Of a stretch of DNA of 64,000 nt, positions 1 to 10,836 are shown one piece after another. Source of the DNA: Cheiracanthium punctorium (taxonomy: Eukaryota > Arthropoda > Arachnida > Araneae > Cheiracanthiidae); contig JAWZYV010012385.1 in NCBI GenBank assembly GCA_038373885.1, forward strand, positions 600,412-664,411, written 5' to 3'. The position numbers and the translations under genes are program-made. Each line of letters opens with the position of its first letter. Position 1 is the stretch's first letter. The notes under the pieces are model-generated. The model was not told the origin of the DNA and made no database searches. It saw only the letters and a list, made by a program, of their open reading frames with translations.

Positions 1-111
1 CGGCATTATTCATAATAAAACATTTTTTCGACATTATTATTCTTCGTTATGTTCTAATCGTAAAATATAATGTCAAACAGAAATACTTTGAGGGTTTTTA
101 AAGTGAGTGAA

Positions 112-175
<64 letters not shown>
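112..175. repeat. (TA)n microsatellite
   Basis: About 64 bases of almost pure alternating TA with a few TT interruptions. Open frames across it encode only Ile-Tyr runs and are not genes. Confidence 0.97.
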
Positions 176-693
176 ATTCAATTGCGTATTGCTTCAAATT
201 TTATGTCTTATTTGAGTAATAACACGTTATGGGGTAAGAAACACAACTGCCAATTAAAATCCCCAACCAGTGCACGTTGGGAATTTAATTACGACCGCAA
301 TACAGGGAGCTGTGAATCACTGATTAGGTAAATGTATACACATAATAAGAGAAATAACGTATGATTGTTGTATCGGACAAAAGACTTAACAACTGTAGTA
401 AAAAGAAAGTTATGAAATGGCACATTTTAAAATAGGACATAAATCACCAAGCATGAAGGAAATGTATTACTGTAGCCTGTAACGAATAACACTGTGAGAA
501 TGACTGGCGTGAATGCAGTACGTATTACTTTGCAATATCTTCTTGTTACTGAGTTAGCGGAGAATAAAAGAGGAAAATATGGCGAGAAAATATTGTTGCA
601 GAAATCTCTGCTATTACTGGGTTTGTCGTTGTAAAGTTCAGTTGGTGCAGAAAGTTTTTGTAAAGAGTCCACTTGTCAGGGTGGAAAACAAAC
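176..693. other. No recognised gene
   Basis: AT-rich unique-looking DNA. A minus-strand open frame of 81 codons at 427-672 has ordinary composition, no recognisable motif and a length expected by chance. If the promoter near 1 kb is real, this stretch lies in or just beyond its transcript. Confidence 0.5.
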
Positions 694-699
694 TTTATT
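694..699 (-). terminator. Polyadenylation hexamer (minus strand)
   Basis: AATAAA is read on the minus strand about 305 nt downstream of the predicted start site at 1003. It would give a short polyadenylated RNA of about 330 nt if the transcript is unspliced, or the R-U5 part of an LTR. The hexamer is common in AT-rich DNA, so its value comes only from its position relative to the promoter. Confidence 0.3.
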
Positions 700-873
700 G
701 CTTCTAGAACTTCGTCGAACAATCAGCTGTGCAAGATATACCACCACAATCTAACAGTAATGCGCTTTTTACAGTACGCTTAGGTCAGAAGCTCTCAAAA
801 ATGCTGTATTTCTCACAAAAAATAAAACCCTTCCACAGGTAAATTCAGTGGAAATATACAAGGGATATCTTAC

Positions 874-1003
874 ACAATCGCTTAAGACACAGCAACGAAG
901 CATTTATACACAGCACTTAAAAATCATCTTCGAAAAGCATTCCAAAACACTGCTTCTATAGCGTAACACAGCTAACTCACTCCACAAGAGCTCCATTCAC
1001 ACT
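874..1003 (-). ncRNA. Predicted first exon from heat-shock-type promoter
   Basis: This 130-nt leftward transcript segment starts at the A of a TCAGTG initiator (1003) and ends at a possible splice donor read as GTAAGA on the minus strand (868-873). The first ATG opens a frame of about 31 codons (starting MELLWSELAV) that ends in TAA before the donor, so the segment looks like a 5' leader or a noncoding RNA rather than a coding exon. No Hsp70 or small heat-shock coding sequence lies downstream in the window. The gene may continue off the left edge, the RNA may be noncoding, or this may be the R region of an LTR. I cannot choose between these from the sequence. Confidence 0.35.
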
Positions 1004-1087
1004 GAATTGGGGCCTCTGAATGCTTGTATTTATAGGTGACGCTGAAGCTACAAGAAGCTTCCAGAAGAAAGTATTTCTCGAAGATTC
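1000..1087 (-). promoter_or_regulatory. Heat-shock-type core promoter: Inr, TATA box, two HSEs
   Basis: On the minus strand the block has TCAGTG (1000-1005, A+1 at 1003), then TATAAATA (1027-1034), whose first T is 31 nt upstream of A+1. Two heat-shock elements follow, each with three perfect alternating units: GAAgcTTCcaGAA at 1054-1066 and TTCtcGAAgaTTC at 1075-1087. These distances match the arrangement known for arthropod heat-shock genes, with HSF-bound elements about 50-85 nt upstream of the start. All motifs were read directly. Function is inferred from their spacing. An LTR that has captured such a promoter is the main alternative. Confidence 0.62.
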
Positions 1088-1189
1088 CACATAAAGCGGG
1101 AAATTTGATTACGTCATAGAAAAGAAATATTAGGCTATTATGCATGGTAATGCAGGAAAAGTATCTTTACAAGCCCCATAAGGAGAATC

Positions 1190-1345
1190 GCGCCAAATGA
1201 CCAAAATATCGCCAAGCTTGGCGACTTTTGGTGAAATATCTCTAAATATGGAGCCAAAAATAAGTCCCCAAAAGTGAAGTTACCGAAGGCCTACGACCAA
1301 TATTTCTCGAGATTTCTAAAAACCCCACACTAATGCATAGGGAAA
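1190..1345. repeat. Dispersed repeat, related to 22790-22930
   Basis: Phrases such as 'caaaatatcgccaagcttgg' and 'gaagttaccgaag' recur in altered form near 22.8-22.9 kb ('gaaatatcgccacatttgg', 'gaagttgccaaac'). Both blocks talk around a GCCAA/TTGGC motif. This looks like an old repeat family without coding capacity. Boundaries are uncertain. Confidence 0.35.
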
Positions 1346-2717
1346 CAAAAACCTCTGTATTTCCGGTTCTAGTTGATCGATTTTGATGCAACAAAAAGCA
1401 AAATTTAACTATTTGAAGCGTAGAATACGAATTTTGAACTATTCTAAACCCCAGAACAGCGGGCTGCCCCGAAAATTCATAACAATATTCACAAACTTTT
1501 TCGCATGTGGCGGGTACGTATTAAAAATTCTTTATATATTTCTGTATCGTAAACTTTCTGCACTGAAAAATATATTACCGTGCAAACTACGTGCAGACTT
1601 TTTTCTTCGTTATCTTTCTAATAATTTTAGAATTGTTTTTTTTCACTAAGGGAGAACGAGATTTCGCAATAGGATCGAACACCTAGGACGAAATTTTCAC
1701 AATCACCATTTTCGCCGTCGCGATCCATATAATTTGCTTACTCTTTATTGGTTTCGAACTGAGAACCCTTGGATGCGAGAAGAAAGCGTCAACCACTATA
1801 CGAAGAAGACAGACGCTGTTTACAGAAACGACAAGTGATCGCTGAAACGACTCGTTGAAATTTAAGTGGTTAACGTCTACGGATGAACTAATGAACGTAT
1901 TAACTTTTAAAAAAGTCATTTGTTTCCTTCTTCTAAAAATCTAAATTTTAGTTGTGCCATCTAAGAGTGTAAAAAGAAACAAATTACACTTTATAGAACA
2001 TAAAAATTGTAAAAGAGCATGCGAAGCACGTCCGAGATAAAGATTTTGTCGCGGGAAAAAAAAAAAACGAAAATTTCGTTAATATTCATTTTTAAGTAAG
2101 CATTTAATCGTATAAGGGTTTAAAATCTAATTTAGAAATGCATTTTGAGTTATTAAAAAAGAAAAATAAATACGAGAGATAATGTGTTAATTAATTAAGG
2201 CCAACAGCTACATTTTGAAAATTTCAACATAGAAAGAATTTTATATGACCATTCAAAGCGCGTGTTTAAACATTTACTAATTAATAGACTCGCTTAAAAT
2301 TCTCGACCTAATTAATTTTCTTAATGTGATAATTTAAGATATTAATTTCTCAATGCGTTGATTCCAAATTAAAATAGTCATTTTCAAGTTTACCCCAGAA
2401 TCTCTCCCTTTAAATTATTGCACTTTGCATAACATAATTTATAATGAAGTACTTATGGGAATAATTCATTTTGATATTAATGCATGAACATTGCCACTGT
2501 TTTACAGCAAGAAGAGGTTAAAATACGGGTATTTTTTGCTGATATGTTGTACATATCGCCTGCAATACTTTTATTGCTCGATAGGTATTACCTCGGGAAA
2601 GAGTTAATTATGACGTTTTACTTTAAATACAGTAATACATTAAATTAGTCGTTTTTGAATAAACTGGTACCATGTTATTGGAAGAACCTTTTTTTTTTCT
2701 ATCAAAGAAGTGTGATA
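1346..2717. other. No recognised feature
   Basis: AT-rich DNA with an A-run near 2059 and short open frames below chance-significant length. Nothing is recognised on either strand. Confidence 0.5.
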
Positions 2718-2998
2718 CCGGGTGACCAAAAAGTCTGTACAAGCTTTAAAAATTCATTAAAAAGAACAAATAATGATGGAAAATTGCGGTTTGCACAAAT
2801 AGGTTTGCCAGGTGATCGAATTTTCTTTAATCACAAGAAAATCTGTAGTTCTAAATGTTGTCGATAAGTGGTGCCGACATGTATAATAGAGAGCAAGCAT
2901 AAAATAAAAAAATAAAAAAAACTGAAATCTCTCTAATCTTATGTCTGCAAACCGCAATTTTATTTCTTCTTTTTTCATAGAATTTTTAAACTTTGATG
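2718..2998. mobile_element. Inverted-repeat MITE, copy 1
   Basis: The element opens with CCGGGTGACCAAAAAGTC directly after a TA dinucleotide. Its first ~75 bp include AAAATTGCGGTTTGCA, and the exact reverse complement of that phrase occurs near 2945-2960, so the element has long terminal inverted repeats. A copy in the opposite orientation lies at 5534-5832 and a partial copy begins about 3005. There is no transposase. The TA flank and TIR style fit a non-autonomous Tc1/mariner-class element. Confidence 0.6.
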
Positions 2999-3004
2999 CA
3001 CGCA

Positions 3005-3197
3005 GGATGCGTGAAAAGCTCGTGAAATTTTCAAAAATTCATTAAAAAAAGAACAAATCATGAATAAGAATTGCAGTTGGCATGGAAAGAATTAAATAGA
3101 TTTCATATCTTTTTTAATTGGACAGTTACCTCCCATTGTACATGTCAGCGACACCTATCGGCAACATTTGGAAATACAAATATATATATATATATAT
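3005..3197. mobile_element. Inverted-repeat MITE, truncated copy 3, ending in a (TA)n tract
   Basis: The left-arm sequence ('caaaaattcattaaaaaaag', 'aacaaatcatgaataag') repeats that of copy 1. The central part ('ttggacagttacctccc', 'gcgacacctatcggcaac') matches the centre of the copy at 5.6-5.7 kb. It follows copy 1 head to tail and runs into a TA microsatellite at 3178-3197, where homology stops. Confidence 0.5.
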
Positions 3198-4638
3198 CCG
3201 ATCAACTTAATGCTCATCGATTCATTATACCGATATTACCGATTCAACCACTGTTTAAGATTGGATAATAAAACTGAAAATACAGTTTTCAAGTAAATGT
3301 ATGTCCCAAAATTGTAGTTATAATTTGTGATCATATTTACAAAGAAATTCTATATTCTATTTCTATGTTGCTATTGTCATCGTCATCTGTTGTAGTGTCG
3401 TATTTTCAAACGGCTTATATAATCATGCATTTTAAATGCCGAAATATGTTGTGTGGATGGAAGGCATGCACAAATTTTTATAAAATACATATAAAAACAT
3501 AAACCTCTTTATACTATTATGAAACATATTGCATTCACATCATCTGCAATACTCATTTGTTTACATGGGATATTTAAGAGTATATTTATGTACTAAGTAC
3601 ATATAATCAATTACTGTATTGAACTTTAAAACACTTTTAATGGAGTAAAAAAATGCTGAAGTGATAAAAATATTACAAAATTTCTTTAGAAAGAGAATAA
3701 AGCTTTGTAAATTTTAATTGGATGCAAAACTAAACAAAAGTAAGTTTTAACAAAGACATTTACGAATAAATTGTTATTTTATGTGATTGGCTCGGTTTTT
3801 AAAAATATCGTTTTACCATCCAAAACTGGAGGTATAAAATGCAATTCAGTATGATAAAAGAAATTTTGCTTTTTCCATGAATAATGCATTTGCTAATGCG
3901 CTCAATCAAACAATAAAATTTTTTTATAAAAAAATTACTTATAAGAAAGGACAGAGTTAACAGGTTTATTTTTTTATCGATCTTCAATGCTATTTTAAAG
4001 TTTAAAAATCTTCCATTTAGCATACTCATCTTTCAGCTAAAAATAGTTGGCTCAAAGATAAATTCTATTCCTAAAATATAAAGAAATGCATTTTTGCCGA
4101 AAATACGAAATCGGTTCATTTATAAATATCATCCGATATTTCTACTTGAAAAATCCTCTGAAAAAATACTTTCTGGGAGCTACATTACTGAGGAAATCCT
4201 ATAGTTTGTGACCAAAGATTTATAGACACAGTCACCTGAAGGAAAGTCGAAGAACGCTTGCTTTTTTCCGAAAATAAATCAGACTTTCTAAATGTACTTT
4301 TTTTCCAACTAATCTCTTTCGGTGACTCCTGAAAAATGGATCACTAAAGCTTATCTGTGTATGGAATTTTATTCGTTTAATAGAAATATTTTCCTGGTCT
4401 GTAAATATAGGAAGAAGTCCTATTAATTGAAATATCTCAAGGTATATTACATATGAGTTGCCCAAAAAGTAAAGCCTATTATTTTTTATCCCTTATATTT
4501 ATTAACGTAATATTTGATTTAGTATGATTATGTAAATTTATTGTGATATCGTTATTAGTTTTTATGTATATATTCTTTTTTTCAGCTTTCGTTGCGGTTT
4601 ATGCTAACTGCAAACATCAAGGATTGTTAGTGAATATA
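3198..4638. other. No gene; possible mariner-type end near 4455
   Basis: AT-rich DNA. At 4455-4480 the phrase 'gagttgcccaaaaagtaaag' resembles the terminal sequence of mellifera-type mariner elements, but no second end or transposase is visible. Nothing else is recognised. Confidence 0.4.
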
Positions 4639-5025
4639 CAGTAGAACCCCCTAAAACACGGTAGATACATTCCGCTACACAGGCTATATGAACCTGTGTT
4701 GTACGGGGACTGAGCTATACTTCACCTGGAGTGAGAACTACTTGGTGTAATCGCTTCAAAACGAATTCGCACAGCTTATAAACGCAATGATGTGTAATGC
4801 TGTCATTCAAAAGTTATATAAATTACTGGAACTAGTGCGTAATAAAATCAGAACATCTGTTTCATTTTACCGTGAGTTATACGAGTTACTTCCATTACAA
4901 CCGTAAACCGTTCCGTAACTACAATTATACGAGTCTCTTTTAAAGTGTTATACGAAAATGACAGTAAATTTTACCCTGTGTTTTACGAATCGTCTATATG
5001 AACCCGTGTTATCAGGAGTTTACTG
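4639..5025. mobile_element. pogo/Tigger-type MITE
   Basis: A 387-bp element beginning CAGTAGAACCCCCTAAAACA and ending in a sequence whose reverse complement starts CAGTAAACTCCTGATAACAC. It is flanked by TA on both sides (4637-4638 and 5026-5027), the TA duplication of Tc1/mariner/pogo elements, and CAGT ends are typical of pogo/Tigger. 'TATATGAACC(T/C)GTGTT' occurs near both ends. No coding capacity. Confidence 0.75.
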
Positions 5026-5533
5026 TAATTAAAGCTGAAATAGACATAAAAATCAATGCATAAAAATTCAAATTTTATTAATCTTTAGACGTAAAAAATG
5101 AATATTTTTAAACAAAACTTTAGATGAAGATTGATGTTCATGTCTTCCTAAAAATCTTATTTTATTTGAGTGCGTGGGTGACACAAAGGATATGAATGCA
5201 AAATAAAGCACAGCAATCTTGAATGCTACAGAAATCAAATCGAGTAAAAAAAAACTATTACACATATATTGCGTTTTTATTCTTATATATCTTGTATTCT
5301 TATAAATATATTCTTATATCTTGTATTAGTTTTGTAGTTTTTTATGCTGCACCAATATATTTTAAAATTTTGTTTATCTTCAACAACATCAGAAGTAATA
5401 TATTTTTTTTCTACCGTTTTAGGTCCTTTCGTCTTGGATCGAATGTTACAGCAACCCAAATCTCATTTAGTTCCTTATATGCAATACGTTGTTTTACTAC
5501 CAAATAATATAACGATGCCGTTTTTTGTATGCG

Positions 5534-5832
5534 GAGTGAACAAAAGTCCGTAAATACTTTTAAAATTCACAAAAAAGATCAAACCATACTACAAAATTGC
5601 AATCTGCAAGGAAAGTATTAGAGATATATTGGATTCTTTTCACTGGAAACTTACTTCAAATTTTGCATCTCACCGCTACCTACCAATAACATTTGGAACT
5701 GCAAACTTTCTTGTCATTAAAAATATTCCATCACCCTATAAACCTCTTTGTGGAAACCGTAATTTTCTATCACAATTTGTTCTTTTGAAATGAATTAAAT
5801 TTTAAGTTTTAATAGACATTTTGATCACTTTA
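5534..5832. mobile_element. Inverted-repeat MITE, copy 2 (opposite orientation)
   Basis: The reverse complement of 5640-5832 aligns along most of copy 1 at 2718-2890, including GTGATCAAAATGTCTATT against GTGACCAAAAAGTCTGTA. Its two ends are also inverted repeats of each other over about 85 bp. Non-autonomous. Confidence 0.6.
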
Positions 5833-6622
5833 TGTTTTAAAAATAAATTTTTATACGTCATTCGGAGATGCTCCCAGCACCAATGTTAACTATCTGAATA
5901 TGCGAAAGAAACTATCTACTAAATGCCACGCAGGAGCGACGTGATTAACTCACCGTAACAGTTAAGGAACTTGCGAACTGAGAAGTTAAAACGTCATTTT
6001 TCATTAATTTTTGCAGATCATGTAATGGATATAATTTGCTGAAAAATTTCTATAAAATTAAGTATCGGGTGACGTTTATTTTCTATACCAAAATATAAAA
6101 GAGAAAAAAGGCTTTTTAAAGGACTTTTGTGATTGCATTTTAAAAAATTGTCATCTTGTAAAAGGAAAATAATTTCACTAGAAAAGAAAATATCATTTAC
6201 TGCAAAAGATAAGTTACTGAATAAATTTCATTGCAGAGAAGTAATTTTTGGATGAAATAGTGAAAATGATCTACCAAAAAAAAAAAAAAAAAAAAAGTTT
6301 CAATCTCTCGTATTTGCAAGTATTTTAAAAAACAGTGTTGTGGATTGCTTTTTCCTGTTTTCTCATGACTTATGCATATGTCTGGAGAGAGTGAGGTGTT
6401 TTACTTATTCAAAATTGCAAGGTGCATTCCATGATTTAGATTGATGTGAAATGATTTAACAGAGTGATAAAGGTTCAATCAAGCAACTCCTTTCAGTTTG
6501 CATATCAAATACATATAATTCATGTATAATATTAAGACTCATTTCTATTGTCAACAAAAACAAAATAACTCTGTAGTACATTTACAAAATCTCAACTTTA
6601 CGTCTCAGTCGTTAAGAATAAA
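5833..6622. other. No gene; poly(A) tract at 6276-6296
   Basis: AT-rich unique-looking DNA with a run of 21 A. No transposon tail sequence could be tied to the A-run. Confidence 0.5.
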
Positions 6623-7385
6623 GAATGCAATCCCGATCCCGCTGAAACGGGATCCTGCTAGATCCCGCACAGATGTTTGCTGGACTAGTCTCGCGGGATT
6701 AGGACCGTAATCCCGCGAGATTAAATCTCATAAATGAAATATTTTTATTACAATTTTACGCAGCCTTCCCTATCATCAATTGGCCGAAAAATATTGCATA
6801 TGTTTGTCTCTTATTTCACAGCACGTAAATTATTATTTCCAAATTTTAATTTAAAGTGTTGATTTTTTTTATTAATCTCCAATGAGAGTCTGGATCAAGT
6901 ATTGTAATCCAAATGTTTCGGTAACTTCCCAAACTCCAAATGAACAGAAATATTTCATACTAATTTACCTCTAAGCAAACAATCACGAATCAATTATAAA
7001 AAGTTTTCATCTTAAGTTTTGATATTTTTTAATTCTTACATTTAATTATTTTACTAAAATTTTTTTCCTACTCTTGATCTAATTTTAGTCAAATAATTAA
7101 AAGTGAAAATTAAAAAAACTGAAACCTAAAATGAAAACAAATGTATATTATTCTGAATATCATGACTATAATTTTCATTTTCTGTAAGTTATTGTATTAA
7201 TTATCAAATATTATTAATTATTATTATTAAAGTTAAATTTTATAGTTCTTAAAATCTCAATTTTTCCTATTTTTCTCTGTCGAAATGAATTCTTAGCTGA
7301 ATAAAAACCAATCCTGCTTGATCAATAAGTCTCAATCCAGAAATCCCGCGAAACAAAAAAACAGTGTGGGATTGCATTTCCTAGT
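6623..7385. mobile_element. hAT-like non-autonomous element
   Basis: The left end reads AATGCAATCCCGATCCCG and the right end reads, in reverse complement, AATGCAATCCCACACTG. Just inside, the phrase ATCCCG and its complement CGGGAT recur many times (6630-6720 and 7340-7375), the subterminal repeat pattern seen in hAT elements. The ~600-bp core is AT-rich and noncoding. No convincing 8-bp target duplication remains, so the class is tentative. Confidence 0.5.
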
Positions 7386-7782
7386 TCAGAGTGCTGATAA
7401 TATTAGGTGCAATGCAAAGAAGTGTTCTTTATTTTACGTAAAATTAAAACGAGTTTTCAACAAATATTTAATTATAAACAAACTGTGACTACGCAGAGGA
7501 ATCATTTTCTGAAATTTTAAACAGAGAATTTTATACATAATAATGTTTTATTCTTTCAAAGAAAAATGACCTCACCCCTTTTTTTTCACATTTACTCTCC
7601 TTGGAGGATTATTTTCGAAATATTCTAAAATCGGTTTTCAGGTATTCGTGAGTGTTGTATTCACAGCAAAAATTTTATAAATATATCTTTTCTTCTTTGA
7701 GGTGAGGGAGGATATATGAAAAGAATGTTTTCTCCCTTATTTCCATAGGTTATGAATTTTGGTAAATGCTCTCCAATCTAGC

Positions 7783-8015
7783 TCCTGGAACCCACCATGG
7801 CCGATTGGTTAGGACACTGAGTATGGCATACCGGCCCGAAGTGTGAGGTTCCTGGATTTGGACATGTCGCGCAGCTGTCGATCTAATGGCCTGGTGTTTT
7901 CGTCGGTGTTCAGCAGATCTAACGTGAATACGCGTTAGAACCCGTTAGAGCATCCTCCAGCCAAGGCACCTGCATCCTAGGCAGATAGCACATGCTTAGC
8001 TGCAACACAAACAAA
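7783..8015 (+). mobile_element. tRNA-derived SINE, copy 1, with exact 10-bp target duplication
   Basis: CCAATCTAGC flanks the element exactly at 7773-7782 and 8016-8025. The head contains a box-A-like TGGCCGATTGG (7798-7808) and a box-B-like GGTTCCTGGATTT about 50 nt later, as in the internal RNA polymerase III promoter of tRNA genes. The body (GCGCAGCTGTCGA, CGTGAATACGCGTTAGAACC) recurs in three more copies at 45.4, 47.4 and 54.0 kb. The 3' end is a CAAA-rich tail. Mobilised by a LINE in trans, by analogy with known SINEs; the partner is not in the window. Confidence 0.8.
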
Positions 8016-8159
8016 CCAATCTAGCATCTCAGAAAAACATTCAAAACACTAGTGTTAAAAGGTGAAATAAATGAAACTTTGTGTAAAAAGCACACATATA
8101 AAGGTACTTATTGGTGGGACGATCGTTTTGAGAACAAAAAAGATTCGGTTTCCTTTAGC

Positions 8160-8198
8160 CGTCAACATTTCGTCTCCTTTAGTGACGAAATGTTGACG
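8160..8198. repeat. Perfect 15-bp hairpin
   Basis: CGTCAACATTTCGTC at 8160-8174 is followed after 9 nt by its exact reverse complement at 8184-8198. A related half-site pair (caacatttc / gaaatgttg) lies at 9605-9650. Function unknown; it could be the core of a foldback element. Confidence 0.8.
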
Positions 8199-10836
8199 AC
8201 ACTTTTAATTTATTTCAATCTATCTTTCAATCATCATGTTTAATGCTTAATGCCTACCCTAAAAAAATTACAGACGTGCCAAATTCCGTATTATTAGCTT
8301 CCGTAGTTTTGGCTACTAAAAACATTGAACATACGAAAAAAGTGACGTTAATTCTCCGGTACACATAATATTTTGCAATTCAGAACCATATGGAAAACTA
8401 CTATGCTGTACGTGATGATATAAGCGCGCGTTTTACTTCTTCCAGTTACACCCCGGAAACTGCAAAAGAATTAAAAACTTTTTTCATTCCATTCCCACTT
8501 TCTCTGAAACTCCCGTTTCATTCGAAAACTGAAAAAAAAAGATTAGAAAAAGAAAAGCCGAAGTGAGTAAGTAGCAATTTGTATGCTATTTAAATTGCTG
8601 TCCCAGAAAGTTTCAGAGATATGTTGTGTAAAAGACTTATGCGATATCCCTTGGTAAATAAACTTTATTACTTCGATCGGAGTGGAGGGTATTTAAGAAA
8701 GACTATAAAGAATATGATTTAGTATTACACTTTTAAAAGAGCATAAATCCCTTTTTATTTCTTGTTCCTCATTGAGCGGGGTATTTTATGGGAAAAAGAA
8801 ACATAATGTGTTTTTATATAGTTTGATGCATATCATGTTTAATGCTTAATGCCTTTGTTTCGTATTGCTTTAAAAGTATGTATTCCCAAAAAATCAGTAA
8901 ATGTGGACATGCCCATTTATTAAGCGTGCCAGCATGTCCTAGTTTAAGTTGTGTTCACTTTCTTTTTTAATTTATCGTTAAACATAGAGAAAAAATTTAG
9001 TAAATTTCAAGTAAACCAGTTCTCATCTAATTTCCAAAATGTTTGTTTCTACATTTGTTTTAATACTTCATTATGTATATACACAATGTTCGATGGATTT
9101 CTAGAAGTGGCTGTAAAACATTGGACGTATTTATCAGTGCGTATTTCAATTATCTGGTCACTTGGTATTTCTTTTGCATAATGTGAACAACTCTTAGTTT
9201 TATCTTATAAAAAGAGTTTGATAAACTTTTCGTTAGTTGTTATACTTGTTACATACGATATTCATTTTTAAAGCTAATTTTGAAAGAATTTTTAATGAAA
9301 AAGAAATGTGTGACTTAAAAAAAGGGAAGCACAATAAATAAGTTAAGTAAAGTTGAAATTTAAATAAAGTTAGCATCCATCGTTACAAGATATTTAAAAA
9401 ATCCCGAAAATTATAAGAAGAATCTTTATCTTATTTTTGTATACTTGTGGATTTATTGATTCTACCAGATTGTTAATATGTCAAATAGTATGTCTTTAAT
9501 TAATGAAAAGTACATTAAATTCATTGCAATACTTTTATGGAGTAACGTATAAGTGCTTAAGCTTATCAAAGAAATCTAATACTGGTGTGAAGCTTTCTAT
9601 ATAGAAATGTTGTAGATAATTTTGCAACATTTCTCCGAAATGTTGAACTAATTCTTACGGAGTGTAGATACAAAAAACATACGTGAATATAACTTCTAGG
9701 TCCATTCACGCCTTTTGCCTTTTTTCGTCTAACTGCAGGGGAATTGAAGAAAACAATACGTTGAACAACTATAGTGGAAAAACTGAAAATTCCATAACGG
9801 TGAATTAAAAAGCTTATCTCGAGAATTATTATTTTACTTTTACAGCTCGTGTGTTCTAAACACGGTTACTTGACATTTTCATTAGCTGCAAGTAATTTAG
9901 AAAACTGTCTGGCCGTTGCATTTTGATTAAGGATTTGTTTTTGATCTCCAATACATTTGATCCTCGTATAGCATTAATTTGTGGGCATTTGGAAGAAAAA
10001 ATACATTTCATTATTACATGATAATTCTAGGAATAAATACCTATGAATTTCGGCTGCATGATGGTATTGAAACTAATAATTATCGTTGTTTCATTTGTGA
10101 CATGCAAAAGTCTTACAACCCGACTTCTGCTAAAACGTTACTATGTAGCTACATAGTATTAAAAAAAAGCTAGATTGAGACAATGCAAAAATACTACTTA
10201 TTTATTGGATGCAACACAAAAGTTTTTGTCTCTCTTCTGCGTGTATACCGCGGTTGAAAAACTGTTAAGAGCAAATTCACATATTACAGCTGCAAATAAT
10301 GGGGCAAAACTGTAATGAGGAAACATGATTCCTTTGACATATTTAAATTGATTATAAAAAAAAAGTCATTATTATTAACTTCCAGCAGAAAAAATCATGT
10401 ATGCAAGTTCGATCGTATTTCAACGCATTAGTATTTCTAAAAAATCCCAAAAGCACATATTTTCTTTGTTGGCATGCCTTTTCAGCAAGTAAAAAAAAAA
10501 AAAAAAAAATGTTTGTTCAATGATTGTCCTGGAAGAAGCCTATTCCATCGCAGTGGCTTGCACTTAATGAAAGAGACAGTTTCTGGTGTGTTCTTTAGAT
10601 GTTCCTTTTCAGTTATTTTAGACCCTCTGGACTAGTAAATACCAGAAAATAATCAAGAATACAGCTAGAGATTGGTAACTAACACAATTTCCTTTTCTGT
10701 TTGCTTGAAATCACTTTCATTATTTCCGCTGTTGCCACCAAAAAGGGAGAAAAGCAGCTTAATGTTAACGAATGGTTTAGAAGTGATTCGAAATATCCCA
10801 TATGGCACGTCCAACTATGAAGAAAAATATTATATA
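8199..10836. other. No recognised gene
   Basis: AT-rich DNA with only short open frames. A run of 19 A lies at 10491-10509. The 98-codon plus frame at 10672-10968 runs into the Helitron end at 10837, which argues against it being a gene. Confidence 0.5.

Noticed and set aside
1..1003. An Hsp70 or small heat-shock gene behind the promoter at 1 kb
   Set aside because: No chaperone-like coding sequence is readable on the minus strand in the 1000 bp available.
7783..8015. A functional tRNA gene
   Set aside because: Box A and box B are present, but no complete cloverleaf can be drawn, and the unit continues into a SINE body with a target duplication.
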